Shown: positions 47,691-58,585, counted from the stretch's first letter. The stretch: 64,000 nt of DNA from Dictyophora rubrovolvata (GCA_029959195.1 CP114125.1:558001-622000); one strand, 5' to 3'. A program made the numbers and translations. The notes: generated by a model not told the origin, from the letters alone.

Positions 47691-48327
47691 TTTGTCAACA
47701 GGCTTGATGATCGACAAGAAAAAACAAACATGTGGTAAATCCGGAAGCAAGATCTGGAAACGAAGGACCGTCTACAGTGTCCGGAGGAAAAAATAAAAAA
47801 AAGGAAGCCCGGAGATCATCACATCCTCAGCTTCCAATGGAACTGCGATCTGTCTTTTTGGTTTATTAATCCGACCGTTCAGTGCTAGTACGTCTGATAC
47901 ATACATACATAGGTGATACAAAAGCCGACTTGGTTTAGTTAGGAACGTGGCGGACATAGATATATGCGGGGGGCGAGAACAAGGGCCAAGGAACACGCCT
48001 TTCAATGACCCTGCGTGAGAGAGAACTTGAGCCATAACGAGAGATAAATCGCTAATCTCGGGTAACCGATAAGGCATTAGTGTGAAACGTGGCGAGATTA
48101 TGAATGCGTGACATTTCACACTTACTTCATATCCTGAGCTGAGGTATGGCCCTCTCCACTCGTGCTGACTACTGGGGAAAAATGTATTTAAGGAGTGGAA
48201 AACGCAGCTAGTTCCCCTCACTTTGGATAATTCCTCGAGTAATCAAATCACTCTAACAAGGTAATAGGTCTTGCCTTTTGTTTCTTCATCCCATTCGCCT
48301 CTGACTCTAAATCCGCCTAGTATCATC
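47691..48327. other. Intergenic, nothing recognised
   Basis: The minus-strand frame 47772-48221 has no recognisable domain. Confidence 0.35.
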
Positions 48328-48502
48328 ATGAACGTTAAAGCCATCATCGCTGTTCTCTCTACTTTATTCGCAGCTTCCCTCGCCGCACCTGCTGACTCCC
48401 CTGACTCGGGGTATGTTTTTCTCAATCTCCAATAGCAATGCGTTGACAATTCTCTTGTGAAGTATCTGCAAAGACAACAATGTCTGCACTGGCCAAAGCT
48501 AA
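48328..48502 (+). CDS. Candidate small secreted peptide
   Basis: Exon 1 (48328-48410) encodes a textbook signal peptide, MNVKAIIAVLSTLFAASLAA, with cleavage expected after the Ala run, then PADSPDSG. A GTATGT donor and an AAG acceptor 50 nt on join to exon 2 (48463-48502), giving ICKDNNVCTGQS and a stop: 40 residues in total with two Cys. Small secreted proteins of this size are common fungal effector or surface candidates, but I recognise no family. A different acceptor would change the mature part. The overlapping minus-strand frame 48243-48587 is probably a shadow. Confidence 0.5.
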
Positions 48503-49244
48503 ACGTCTGAATTGGCCTTCCCGCCATAACTGTCTGGTCAATAACGAAAATCAGACTGTGTATATGTAATTCCTTTTCTTTACGCATCAGTGCTTTGTTT
48601 GTCTTGTCAGTTTTGTTGTGTTACGATGTCTCATGATCGCTTGTATGATCACGTTTGTCTTAACAATTTATGTTGTCCTTTTGTCTTTTATGAGTTGCTA
48701 TAAAGCATTCAAGCTGCTTTCAACACTCACGTCATTTACGCTTCTCTTGGACGGTAAGCTGACAGCAACTTCTCCGGAAACGATAGTATAGAAGCAATTG
48801 AATGGCCGAGTCCCTTCTTAGATTATTATCCAAGCCTCGCATCCATATCGAATGAGAGTTACTCCGTATCATTAGGACAAGGGGTACAGTGTGACAAGGG
48901 TCAAAATTGGAGCGTGTAGACGGATAATGGCACTTCTTGAGCACAGGTGCGGCGCCATAATCTAAACGTAGACGCACGACGCAGAACACGTCTTGATAAC
49001 TTCAGAATTGAGCACTTGTTTATATAGGACAGTAGAGTTGCTGCTGGTATCTGGTTCATCCCGCGGCCACTTTGGCGCCTAGGTTACACCGTGCCGTGAC
49101 ATTATTCCGATGAAACCGCCCAAAAGAATTACGTCTTTATTTGCAGGTATTAATCCGATATACATAAATACAAATCTAAAAACACCTGCCCCAAAAAATA
49201 ACTGAGCGTACAGATCTCGAGTGAAATTGGTATAAACGCACATA
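48503..49244. other. Intergenic, nothing recognised
   Basis: No gene recognised; T-rich near 48580-48700. Confidence 0.35.
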
Positions 49245-49490
49245 CCATACTAACGTGCCAACGCAATATTCGTACTCACGCCATGTGTGCTTATATCCGC
49301 AACTTGATCTCTCATCCAACTTCGTTCTTCAAGTGAGCGTGGTTTTAAAATCGATAACCAAGTTGAAGAGATGTGTGTGCGGATGCGAGCGCCGACGGTT
49401 CGGAGGAATGGTCGGAGGTACCATGTTGCCATTGCGCTAGGAAGGAAAGGAAAGTTATTCTAAAGAGTGTCAATGCGATGTTATTATGAA
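49245..49490. repeat. Segmental duplication B, copy 2
   Basis: Partner of 47040-47290. It overlaps the stop codon and 3' flank of the DUF1770-like gene, which suggests that the other copy arose from this gene's 3' end. Confidence 0.6.
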
Positions 49491-49870
49491 AACGAACAGA
49501 GCAGCGCCTTGTAAGAACGGAGAGAACAACTACGCCGAAAAAAAAAGGTGAAGTCCCAAGTCATCAACTTGATTTGAAAAAAACAAACCTGATCTCTAAA
49601 AGTAACATATAAAATATGCTTCCAATTCATACTTAACGGCACGCCGTACAACTCCGAGTTAGCAGTTCGTCCTTCGTCATCGCCGTCTTCCTTGACAAAC
49701 AAGCTTGAAGCGCGAGGATCTTCGAAATGGACACCACGTTGCAAAGAGCTTAAATAGCTTTGTTCAAAACGCAAGTCAGGAATCCGCAATGATCCTCTTT
49801 TCACAATTGCATGACCGCGCGATGAATCATGTTTACTTGTAGGGATGTGTGAAGGATCCACCGAAGTCAT
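49470..49870 (-). CDS. DUF1770-like small conserved fungal protein
   Basis: Two exons (49589-49870 and 49470-49529) give 113 residues. The family core IPDLRFEQSYLSSL lies in the middle. The conserved end is split by the intron: ILYVTFRDQ is joined to LFSPFLQGAALFVFIITSH. Ending the first exon at GTTTGT and using the TAG acceptor restores the RDQ...SP.LQG pattern that I associate with DUF1770 proteins. The C-terminal hydrophobic stretch may be a membrane anchor. Function unknown. It is divergent from the Rrg7 gene with almost no space between them. The family name is from memory. Confidence 0.7.
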
Positions 49871-49917
49871 GGCAGCGGGGAGCGTCGGAGTTCGAAAAAC
49901 AAAACCTATTCCGGCAC

Positions 49918-50664
49918 ATGTTGTTCAGCAGACGACTAGTGACGCGGACGACGAGCACGCTATCAACAGTATTCCGAGGCAATGTATTCGAAGAAAAATC
50001 AGTCAGCGTTCTCGAAAAACTTTCAATGTCTTTAATGAAAGTAGGCGGAAAGTCTGACGGAGGCGTTGATTTACAAGGATGGTGGTATGTCCCTGTCTCG
50101 CAGGGTTCGGCTGCGAGTCGTTTAAAGCAAGGGCAAGACAAAACTACCACCACTTCAACATCGAGGATAACATGGAAAGCACCGGATGGAACAATCAGAC
50201 ATCGATACCGCGTTTTGGGACAATGCAAAGCCGAACAAAAAAAAGTCGGACCGCGATATGTTCGCGAACTTGAAGGTGTCCTCGGCCGATTTGAAAAATC
50301 CAGCGTAGTCGGTATACTCGTCTCCGAATCAGAATTCACCCGTTCGGCATTGTTGACAGCCTATTCTTCGAAATACCCGTTGTTCTTGCTCCGATTACCT
50401 CCTCCCGATGAACTTCAAATTGAAGAACCTCATTCTCTCGAGGGGAATAGTATGGTAGAACCTATTGAAATCGGTTCGGCAGTTTGGAATCCCGCTCTCG
50501 GTGCGAATTATGGTCTTTTTAAAGGAGAGCTCGAAATTCTTTGGGAGCGGTCCGTTCATTCTGTGCAAGGACGTCCGGTTCTGTGGCGGAAGGGAAAAAA
50601 AGTTGAAGGATGGATACCACCAGAAGATGATACATCTTTTCGTCAAGTTGATGCTGTCTCGTAA
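49918..50664 (+). CDS. RRG7: Required for respiratory growth protein 7, mitochondrial
   Basis: Single exon, 248 residues from the ATG at 49918. The region VGGKSDGGVDLQGWW, with Asp at about 51, followed by VLGQCKAEQKKVGPRYVREL, with Lys at about 104, matches the Rrg7 family (DUF2034), whose fold is of the PD-(D/E)XK nuclease type. In yeast the protein is mitochondrial and needed for respiratory growth. MLFSRRLVTRTTSTLS at the chosen start looks like a mitochondrial targeting sequence. An in-frame ATG at 49849 would add 23 residues but would overlap the start of the divergent DUF1770-like gene, so the inner ATG is preferred. Confidence 0.8.
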   Translation: MLFSRRLVTRTTSTLSTVFRGNVFEEKSVSVLEKLSMSLMKVGGKSDGGVDLQGWWYVPVSQGSAASRLKQGQDKTTTTSTSRITWKAPDGTIRHRYRVLGQCKAEQKKVGPRYVRELEGVLGRFEKSSVVGILVSESEFTRSALLTAYSSKYPLFLLRLPPPDELQIEEPHSLEGNSMVEPIEIGSAVWNPALGANYGLFKGELEILWERSVHSVQGRPVLWRKGKKVEGWIPPEDDTSFRQVDAVS

Positions 50665-50902
50665 ATTGATGATACCTCGAGCCAATTCCAACTCATCCTC
50701 ATACTTTCATCCAACCCCCAGGTCCTGAAAACGAGCCGCGCATTTTCAACGTATGACTTATAAATCCTTGCCTGTTTCGAAATGCAGTGTTAACTCCCAA
50801 TAGACGATTTCTTTCTTTCGCCGGAGTTATGCTAAAACTACAAATTAATACAAGTGTACAACAACACCATATCAAGACAATACGAAATTTACACTTTTTT
50901 TT

Positions 50903-52643
50903 TCAAAAATCGGTATCAAATACATCATACCTATCAGTTTTATGCCGAACCATACTGTAACCCGTTTGCAACTTAACACCACGCTTTTTACAAACAGAAC
51001 TCAGAACTGGATTAGGGCTTTTGGAATTTATGATCAAGTGCGAAAGAGCTTTCAAACTGGGATGACTGAGACCGCAATTCCATTTCTCCTCTGTCATTTT
51101 CGTATTAGGTTCGACGGTGAGCCTACCAACTTCAATGATTTGCAATTTATCAGCTTTGAAAGAACCAAAAAAGGAAGTATCATAAATAGCGTTTGGAAGA
51201 TGAAGACGTTCTAGGTTTTCGAAGTGAAAGGGCTGGGTTCTGTGAAACATATAATAGAATATGTCGTTCCTATTACTGGTGTGGGATTCGGTGAATATTG
51301 ACCTATACAGTAAAGCACGCAAGATTAGTGTTCGGAGAGTGTGTTGACAGGCTCTACAAAGAGAGGCGATGGCATTTATTGTGGCAGCGCTATTATGGCT
51401 GACACCTAGATCGAGCACCTGTAGATTGGTGCATTTACCCATGTCAGATGAAAGAGGCCAGGAGAAATTTCCAAAAATGGATAGGTCGTAAATGCGAAGA
51501 AAGTGCAGAGGCCTAGGTGGAATGAAGGCTGTATATGGCAAATATTGAAAATTTAACGTCAAAGTGATATCGAGAGATTTGAGTCTTTCCCATTCGTTAA
51601 ATGCGGAACCAAAGACTTGGAGAGGCGCGGGATCTACGAGAGTTAACGATTTGAGATTGGTGGATTTTAATAAGCTTTCCGCGATAAGGCTGTGAGACAG
51701 GTCAAGCAGGGGGGACGGTACTATGGGGACACGAGAGCTGGTGAACCTGATATTGACGTGTGATGCCGAAGAGCACATTACTAGCAACTTTGCCACGTCC
51801 TCTTGCCATAGCGACCAATGACAAGCCTGGTCAGTAGAGGGAGGCCTATATTTCCGAGCACTCGTCCCGTAATTGATTTTCCAACCAGAAAAATTTGTAG
51901 GAAATGAGGAGGCAGAATCAGAAGCAGAAGAAGCAGCAACGACATGACAGCCACGACGACGTAGACGAGCTGAAGCGGGTATTATCCCGATGGGCGCTGG
52001 TTTTGGAACTAGAGGACGAGGTCTTAAAGAATATTGCTCACTACGTGTACTCAACACGAGTGATAGAATATTAGCGTACCTAAAGAATATTGCTAGGTAC
52101 AGTAATTAATGATAGAAAGAAAAGCTAAACTATAAAAGGAACGTACCTCACTACGTGTACTCAACACGAGTGAGGAAATAGGCGCGGTGCGCGTATGTAA
52201 CTATATACACTGTGACGCAGTCACAGTGTGACTGTAACTCAACAGGTCTTCGAGGAATACTAGCGCTGCATCTAAACTCTGGAAACGAGAAATCCAAGTG
52301 CGATACTGCTAAAGCGAGTTGACGACGGTCACTGTCTCCGAAAAGCTTGATCAGGCCCCGGAGTGCCTCGATAGTGTGTACTTGGAGATCTTCAAAGAAG
52401 ACATCCCTGGCGTTTAGACGCCATGATCTGGAGACGGATGCTAGACAGCGGTAGATATTGAGTCTGCTTTGCATTTTCGAAATGACGAAGTGGGATAGAG
52501 GATGTGAGATTTCAGATTTTGTTGCGTAGACGTCTTGGAAGATTGGCCGCCTGAATTGAATTGAATTGAATGACATTAGTAGAGTTGATTGTAGAACTGC
52601 AAAGTACGCACCATAGCTCAAACGGTAAGTCTGCCTTTGCCAT
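50903..52643 (-). CDS. F-box/LRR-type protein, family 2, copy 1 (split by an insertion)
   Basis: Exon 1 is 52612-52643 and the main exon runs from 52550 to 50903. Splicing (GTGCGT donor, CAG acceptor) joins DLPFELW to RPIFQDVYATKSE and then IYRCLASVSRSWRLNARDVF, an F-box-like module at about residues 5-60. The rest contains leucine-rich segments such as STNLKSLTLVDPAPLQVFG and CTNLQVLDLG. It is paralogous to 58586-60152 over its whole length. Unlike that copy, the coding sequence is interrupted after IPRRP by a 218 bp insertion (52026-52243) containing an in-frame stop. Either this is removed as an intron (possible phase-2 donor near 52235 with the TTTAAG acceptor at 52024) or the gene is dead. 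Confidence 0.65.
52026..52243. mobile_element. 218 bp insertion with 7 bp target-site duplication
   Basis: The duplicated target AGGTCTT sits at 52019-52025 and 52244-52250; paralog copy 2 has the uninterrupted site. Inside, a 27 bp word beginning CTCACTACGTGTACTC occurs twice, at 52037-52063 and 52147-52173. AAAGAATATTGCT occurs twice (52026 and 52083). CACTGTGAC-GCA-GTCACAGTG at 52208-52228 is a perfect inverted repeat. Insert plus duplication is 225 bp, a multiple of three. It is a MITE-like or introner-like insertion. Confidence 0.65.
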
Positions 52644-53436
52644 CGTACGTGGGTGTGAGCGAGAGTTCTCATGTTCAGATGCGCCCAGGGATCCAAGGGG
52701 TGCATGGTCAGCCCAATCGAAGCTTGGATTTAATCGCAGAGGCGCGCAGCTGTCTATTAAATAACGACCACGACCACGACCCCCCCCCTCGAGCATTTTT
52801 CTGCGAATTAAGATTTCTCGCGAAATAACATAATGCGGGCAGCGAACGGAAAATAATTCAGGACGCAATTTGGACGTAATCAAAAGGATTAAAAGGAATC
52901 AAAAAGAGAGCCTGATACGGGGCGTGGACGTATATTAGGAAACGACATTAAAGTACAAAAAACGTATATGGTGTTGCATACACAGCAAAAGGAACAGCCT
53001 GTTGCTTCGATGCGGACTGATGGCCTTGTGTGTCTCGGGAGTACTACAAGCTGTCCTTGTCAAATGTGGTGTTGCAAATACACCCCAAGCCTCAGAGCCA
53101 GCGCCGCTTTACTGTGCGATGTACTCGAATATGAGATGAAGTGTGGGAGCCAACTTTTGTAAGTACCTCAACCATTACTCGCTTTATATGTATGCACCTT
53201 CTGGACGGATTGAAATTAGAATGTAAGCAAGTTCATGGATCAGATGTTACAAATTCAAAGCTTCATTGAACTCCTCAAGATGATGGTAAATATCATAATA
53301 AATACTATATGATTTATGAAGTGCGAAAGCAAAAGCCGGGTGTTTTTAGGTCTGCCAGCCTGTGCCACCATCAGACATCTTATCCAATTCACCTGCAAAA
53401 CGGCTTGAAGACGCATCTTGCGTTTAACTAGGTCTA
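52644..53436. other. Intergenic, family-associated flank
   Basis: No gene recognised. From about 53317 the sequence (GCGAAAGCAAAAGCCGGGTG) repeats at about 55798 and resembles 3168, marking the 3' flank common to DUF6533 copies F, G and the relic at 3286. Confidence 0.45.
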
Positions 53437-54799
53437 CTACGATAAAAGGCTGGAATTCCTGTCCCTATTAACTGAGTAATTCAAGTTCAATATCAAACGC
53501 GTACACTGCAATCGCGTTAGTAGCAGTCTAATGTGAAGAATGTACGAATCTCTTTATTGTGATGCTCACACAAATGCTTGAAAAAGCGTATGACCACCTA
53601 TATCCGTCAACAAAAAGACGTACCTAGAAAATTTTATTTGAACTTACAGGGAAAAAGACAGACCAAGGACACTTGAAGTACGCATATAATAAATGCCAGA
53701 AAGCAAGAAGGTTACTGCGGTTTAGTTAGCCTCTTTCAAACACGGCGAGGCAAATCTAAAATCGATATGTTTAAGCTTACAAGACAAGATTATAAACACC
53801 CATATTCCATCCCTAAAGAAACATATGTACAGCCGAGGATACGGAATATTTGTTTTCCATGCCCAAAACTGAAGTGTGGCAAACCGTGCAATAATGTAGA
53901 TGAAGGCGATACTTTGGAATATGAGCTCGGAGAAACTTTTGGACGCTTGCTGTCAGGGGAACGTTTTACCCATATTATTGGTTCATGGTTACTCACAAGA
54001 CAAAGGATAATTTTCCAGGACGTTGTTCAACAACGCAAGCTCCAAAAGGTGGAGGAAGATGATCCCCTTTCAAGTTGGCAGTCCGATACTCCTGAACACC
54101 CACAACCAGGATAACTATCGCTGCGGTTTCAGCCAATACGAAGAATAAAGACAAGGACCAAAGTATAAGTTTCGACCGTTCGTAGAATGCATAAACTAAA
54201 ATTTGGTTTGATTTTATAGTGTGATTTTAAAGGAACTAGGTGTACCTCGTTGTATGAGCAGTATGTTCGAGCATGCTGCTGTGAATGTGTTACTAAAACT
54301 AATGATCCACACTATTGCCTGACAAAATTTGAGCCCTTCGGGGTCTCCGAAGAAAGCAAAGTTTATTGCACTTGGAAATGTCAGAAGCTTCTTAAGCAGA
54401 CCAAGAACAACTTACCAAAAAATTATAAGAGTAGGATATCGAACTGTTAAGTATAAGACTCTCACGGGAGTAAAGCTGAATTTCCTAAGGTAGTGACTAT
54501 CAATATGGGGAACATTTTCGGGACAGGGGAACACTGGTATTACGCACGACCAGATAAACGTTACCTGTCATCCTGAAGCTTAGTGCATAATAAATCGCGT
54601 ATTAAAAACCTTAGTACTAACTTCTTCGTCAAAGGTCAAGAAGATATCCCAGATAACGATAGTTGTGCTGGCAACTACATATAATATTTCGTCAGTTGCC
54701 ACTGCCAGTGACATTGAATAAAAACTCAGTCCCTTCACCTAAATTGCATAGAGGTGTGTAACCAAGCCGGAGTTCTTGTATGAACTGCAGCTCTGACAT
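53437..54799 (-). CDS. DUF6533-type seven-helix membrane protein, copy F
   Basis: Ten exons (54739-54799, 54622-54674, 54548-54564, 54416-54484, 54246-54370, 53997-54195, 53781-53935, 53648-53714, 53570-53597, 53437-53505) give 280 residues. Signatures are VIWDIFLTFDEE followed by FIW, VRVLYLTVRYPTLIIFW, CSNILLIQR, YAFYERSK and CFFRDGIWVF. Nearly identical to copy G, with the same exon lengths except in the last exon, so the two arose by a recent tandem duplication. A TATA-like TATTTATA on the minus strand near 54850-54860 lies about 55 bp upstream of the ATG at 54799. The second exon uses a GTTAGT donor. Function unknown. Confidence 0.85.
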
Positions 54800-55906
54800 G
54801 GTCTATCACGAAACGTGAGCGGCGAGAGGTTACTCTAGAGTGTTTTTTGATCATATAAATAGGCAGCGCAAACAGTGCTAGTGACTCACGAGCCCGAGTT
54901 GAGACCGCTGTCCGCTGCTAGCGGCACGATCCCTCCTCAGTTACCTTCCCTTGCTGTATGATTTCAAATCAAGAAGAATCTTGTTGGACATTCATGAATT
55001 CGGGCTATCGATGGTGACCCCGCTTATTATATCTTCAGAAGCCGAGGAGTAGTTTATCGGCCTGTTTCTTTTTTTTTTGTGGAGCCATGTAAATAGATTC
55101 TATGGTGTAACTCGAACCATCTACTCTGTTTAAGCTAGTTTGATGGGAAAATATTCCCTTCCGTGTGGGATTGCATTTATCGGCCTGTCCCACTTCCAGC
55201 GCAACTCCAGCATCGTGTCCTGTTCGTCGTGTCTCGGATGTGAATTGTCGCAAAAAATCCTAACTTTTTCGTTAAGCGAAATGAATCAACGCGGTCAAGC
55301 GTAGTTTGGACCAATTGTTTGGTTATTATCACCGATTTCAGCGGCACAATGCTGCCGCAACAACCGTTGGCGCAACTATGGAGCTGTGCCGCCTCATGAT
55401 TCCTGCTTTTACTTTTTTTCGAATTTTAGTACGAAACCCGGTAAGAGATTTACAAGTGATGGATTCATTTGTGGCTGGGAACGCTGAGTGAGAGCGGGTG
55501 CAAATCGTATGAATTCCTCTTGTGGTCTGCCCGCGTCCTCAACACAACATAGCTGGGCACTCGAATTTCATATGCATATGTAATATCCTTCATTCCCAAG
55601 ATAAATTCCCACTTGAAGGTCCAGAGGTGCTGATCCTTAACACGTACCAGTCATCGATGTGGCGAAATTGTCGGGAACGAATATATGCACCTTCGGGACG
55701 GCGACGAGTTGAAATTAGAGCAAGTTCCTGGACCAGACATTACAAATATAAAAGCTTCACTACGATAATATTATAAATACTATACGATTTTGAAGTGCGA
55801 AAGCAAAAGCCGGGTGTATTTAGGTCTGCCACTGGCCCGCCAATGTGCCACCTGCAAAATGGCTTAAACTTGACAACAACTTGACACATTCTGCTTTTGA
55901 ATAGGT
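54800..55906. other. Intergenic between tandem copies F and G
   Basis: Holds the promoter of copy F and the 3' flank of copy G. A stretch near 55320-55440 (GTGCCGCCTCATGATTCCTG) resembles 3040-3090. No gene recognised. Confidence 0.45.
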
Positions 55907-57277
55907 CTACAACGATAAAATGCTGAAACTCCTGTTCCTATTAACTGAGTCACTCAAGTTCAATATCAAACGCGTACACTGCAATTACGTTAGTGGCAGG
56001 TAAATAATGTACAAATTCATTCATCGTGATACTCACACAAATGCTAGCAAAAGCGTATGACCATCTACATCCATGTAGTCAGCGAAAAGACGTATTTGAA
56101 AGGTTTCATTTGAACTTACAGTGGAAGAGACAGGTTAAAGGTACTTATAGGACGCATATAAAATATCCCAGTAAGCAAGAAGGTTACTGCGATTTCGTTG
56201 GCCTCTTTCATACACGAAGCAAATCTAAAATCGATATGTTGCTTACAAGACAAGATTATAAACACCCATATTCCATCCCTAAAGAAACAGATGTATAGCC
56301 GGGAATACGGAATATTTGTTTTCCATGCCCAAAACTGAAGTGTGGCAAACCGTGCAACAATGTAGATGAAGGCAATACTTTGGAATATGAGCTCGGAGAA
56401 ACTTTTGGACACTTGCTATCAATGAAAAATTCACCCATATCATTGGTTCAGGGTTGCTCACAAGACAAAGGATAATTTTCCAGGATGTTGTTCAACCGCG
56501 CAAGCTCCCAGAAGTGGAGAGAGATGATCCTCTTTTAAGTTAGCGGTCCGATACCCGGGCACACCCATAACCAGGATAACTATCGCTGCGGTTTCAGCCA
56601 ATACGAAGAATAAAGACAAGGACCAAAGTATAAGTTTCGACCGTTCGTAGAATGCATAAACTAAAAATTGGTTTAATTTTATAATGTGACTTTAACGGAA
56701 CTAGGTGTACCTCGTTGTATGAGCAGTATGTTCGAGCATGCTGCTGTGAATGAGCCACTGAAACTGATGATCCACATTATTGGCTGACAGAATTTGAACC
56801 GTTCAGGGTCTCCGAAGAAAGCAAAGTTTATTGCACTTGGAAATGTCAGAAGCTTCTTAAGCAGACCAAGAACAACTTACCAAAAAATTATAAGAGTAGG
56901 ATATCGAACTGTTAAGTATAAGACTCTCACGAGAGTAAAGCTGAATCCTCTAAGGATATTGACTATCAATATGAGGAACATTTTCGGGACAAGAGAACAC
57001 TAATATTATTACGCACGACCAGATAAACATTACCTGTCATCCTGAAGCTTAGTGCATAATAAATCGCGTATTAAACACCTTAGTACTAACTTCTTCATCA
57101 AAGGACAAGAAGATATCCCAGATAACGATAGTTGTGGTGGCAACTGCGTATAACATTTCATCAGTCGCCGCGGCAGTGGTCGCCAACACTGAATAATAAA
57201 ACAAGAGTCCCTTCACCTAAATTGCATAAAGTTGGGTAATCAAATGGAAGTTCTTGTGTCAGCTGCAGCTTCGACAT
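55907..57277 (-). CDS. DUF6533-type seven-helix membrane protein, copy G
   Basis: Ten exons (57217-57277, 57091-57143, 57017-57033, 56881-56949, 56711-56835, 56462-56660, 56247-56401, 56120-56186, 56037-56064, 55907-55978) give 281 residues, all with GT-AG junctions. Signatures are VIWDIFLSFDEE followed by FIW, VRVLYLTVRYPTLIIFW, CSNILLIQR, YAFYERSK and CFFRDGIWVF. It is the tandem partner of copy F with a repeat period of about 2.48 kb. Its terminal exon is one codon longer and differs in the last residues. A TATTTATA element lies upstream near 57330. Function unknown. Confidence 0.85.
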
Positions 57278-58585
57278 GGTATCACGAAATATGAGCGGTG
57301 AGAGGTTACTCCACCCGAGTGTGTTTTGATCATATAAATACATTATGTGCAGCGCAAAACAGTGAACACTCAGGCTAAACCCGGCCCTAGCCCAGTTGAG
57401 ACCGGAGCAGTGCGAGTGCCGATCCCTCCTCAAGCTCAAGGCTCAGTTACCTTGCCTTGCTGAGTGATTCAAACCAAGAAGAACCTTGTTTGACGTTATA
57501 ACGAGGGAAAATACCAGCATTCACAATAATACCTCTGCTTCTTGGGATTGGCAGATAATAGATTGTATCTTAGGTCGTCAAACGAGTTGAAGCTTTTGTG
57601 GAGAACAGACAGTGGCGTACTTTCCCGATATATCCGAGTTATTAATGACCCGCTGATGATCTTGAGAAGCCGAGTGTTGCGCACGAAAACAGCATACAAG
57701 GAGAAACAAAACAGCAGGATTGACACCTCGGGCTTAGTACCACCCGAGCCGGAATAACCAATACTCGCACAGCCCATCCCTCGTATATGTGCCGACTTCC
57801 ATATGACGATTATAAAGGCCGTGTCGCCTTTAAGCTTAGGTTTTCTCTGTTTTCACATTTTGTTTATATATTTTCCCCTTATCTTACATTTTAATCGCAA
57901 TTTTAATTTCATTCGGTGAAATCTTTCTCTGAGTCTGTCCCTTAAAATTCCAATCCCCAGACCATGTATTTATTTTTCCATATGGTTTTACCTTGTCTCG
58001 TTCACATTTAGATTACCAGTATTCCGTTTTCCCTCGGACGCTGAATTAAACATGTATATAAAAACCTGATTTCTCGAGATCTTGCATAATACAGATGCGA
58101 ACATACCAGAGCAAAATTTTAAGTCAGGGTCTATTTAATTGGTATTAGCAAGTATTACTTAGTAGCTGGTCCTATCGGAAAGGATACCGGTATCATTTAC
58201 GAATCCTCGTCTTGATTTCATTTTTGGAATCTCGCGCTTTCTCTCTGTATTTACTGTCAAAATGGAACCCTACAGTTTCCCAATTTTCGAAGGTTATGTT
58301 AGTTTTCTAAAACGTTATCTGATCAGCCGTGCTGTTTGAACTAGCAGTGCATGAGGTGAATAATACCGACGGGCTCTTTTCTCTCAATTTTGCATCTTGC
58401 CAGACAGATCGTGGTCGGTTAAATTCGTAGCTAGATATGAGTGAGGTGCGTCAAAGAATCTGAGATAGGAGCATACATTTGAAGCGTTAGAATCTCGGAC
58501 TTAAACTCCCCCACTGGATTTCTCTCGTCAAATTTATTTATTATTACAACCCAGAGCACATCAAGATAATACGTACATATATAAT
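57278..58585. other. Intergenic with third repeat copy
   Basis: The first part is the promoter region of copy G. From 58130 to 58340 lies a partial copy of the repeat at 2055 and 3630, containing GGAAAGGATACCGG, then CTCGTCTTGATTTCATTTTT. Nothing else recognised. Confidence 0.45.

Noticed and set aside
48243-48587. 114-codon minus-strand frame
   Set aside because: It overlaps the signal-peptide gene on the other strand and shows no domain.
49849-49917. Upstream in-frame ATG of the Rrg7 gene
   Set aside because: It would overlap the divergent gene's start and hide the targeting-like sequence that begins at 49918. It is kept only as an alternative.
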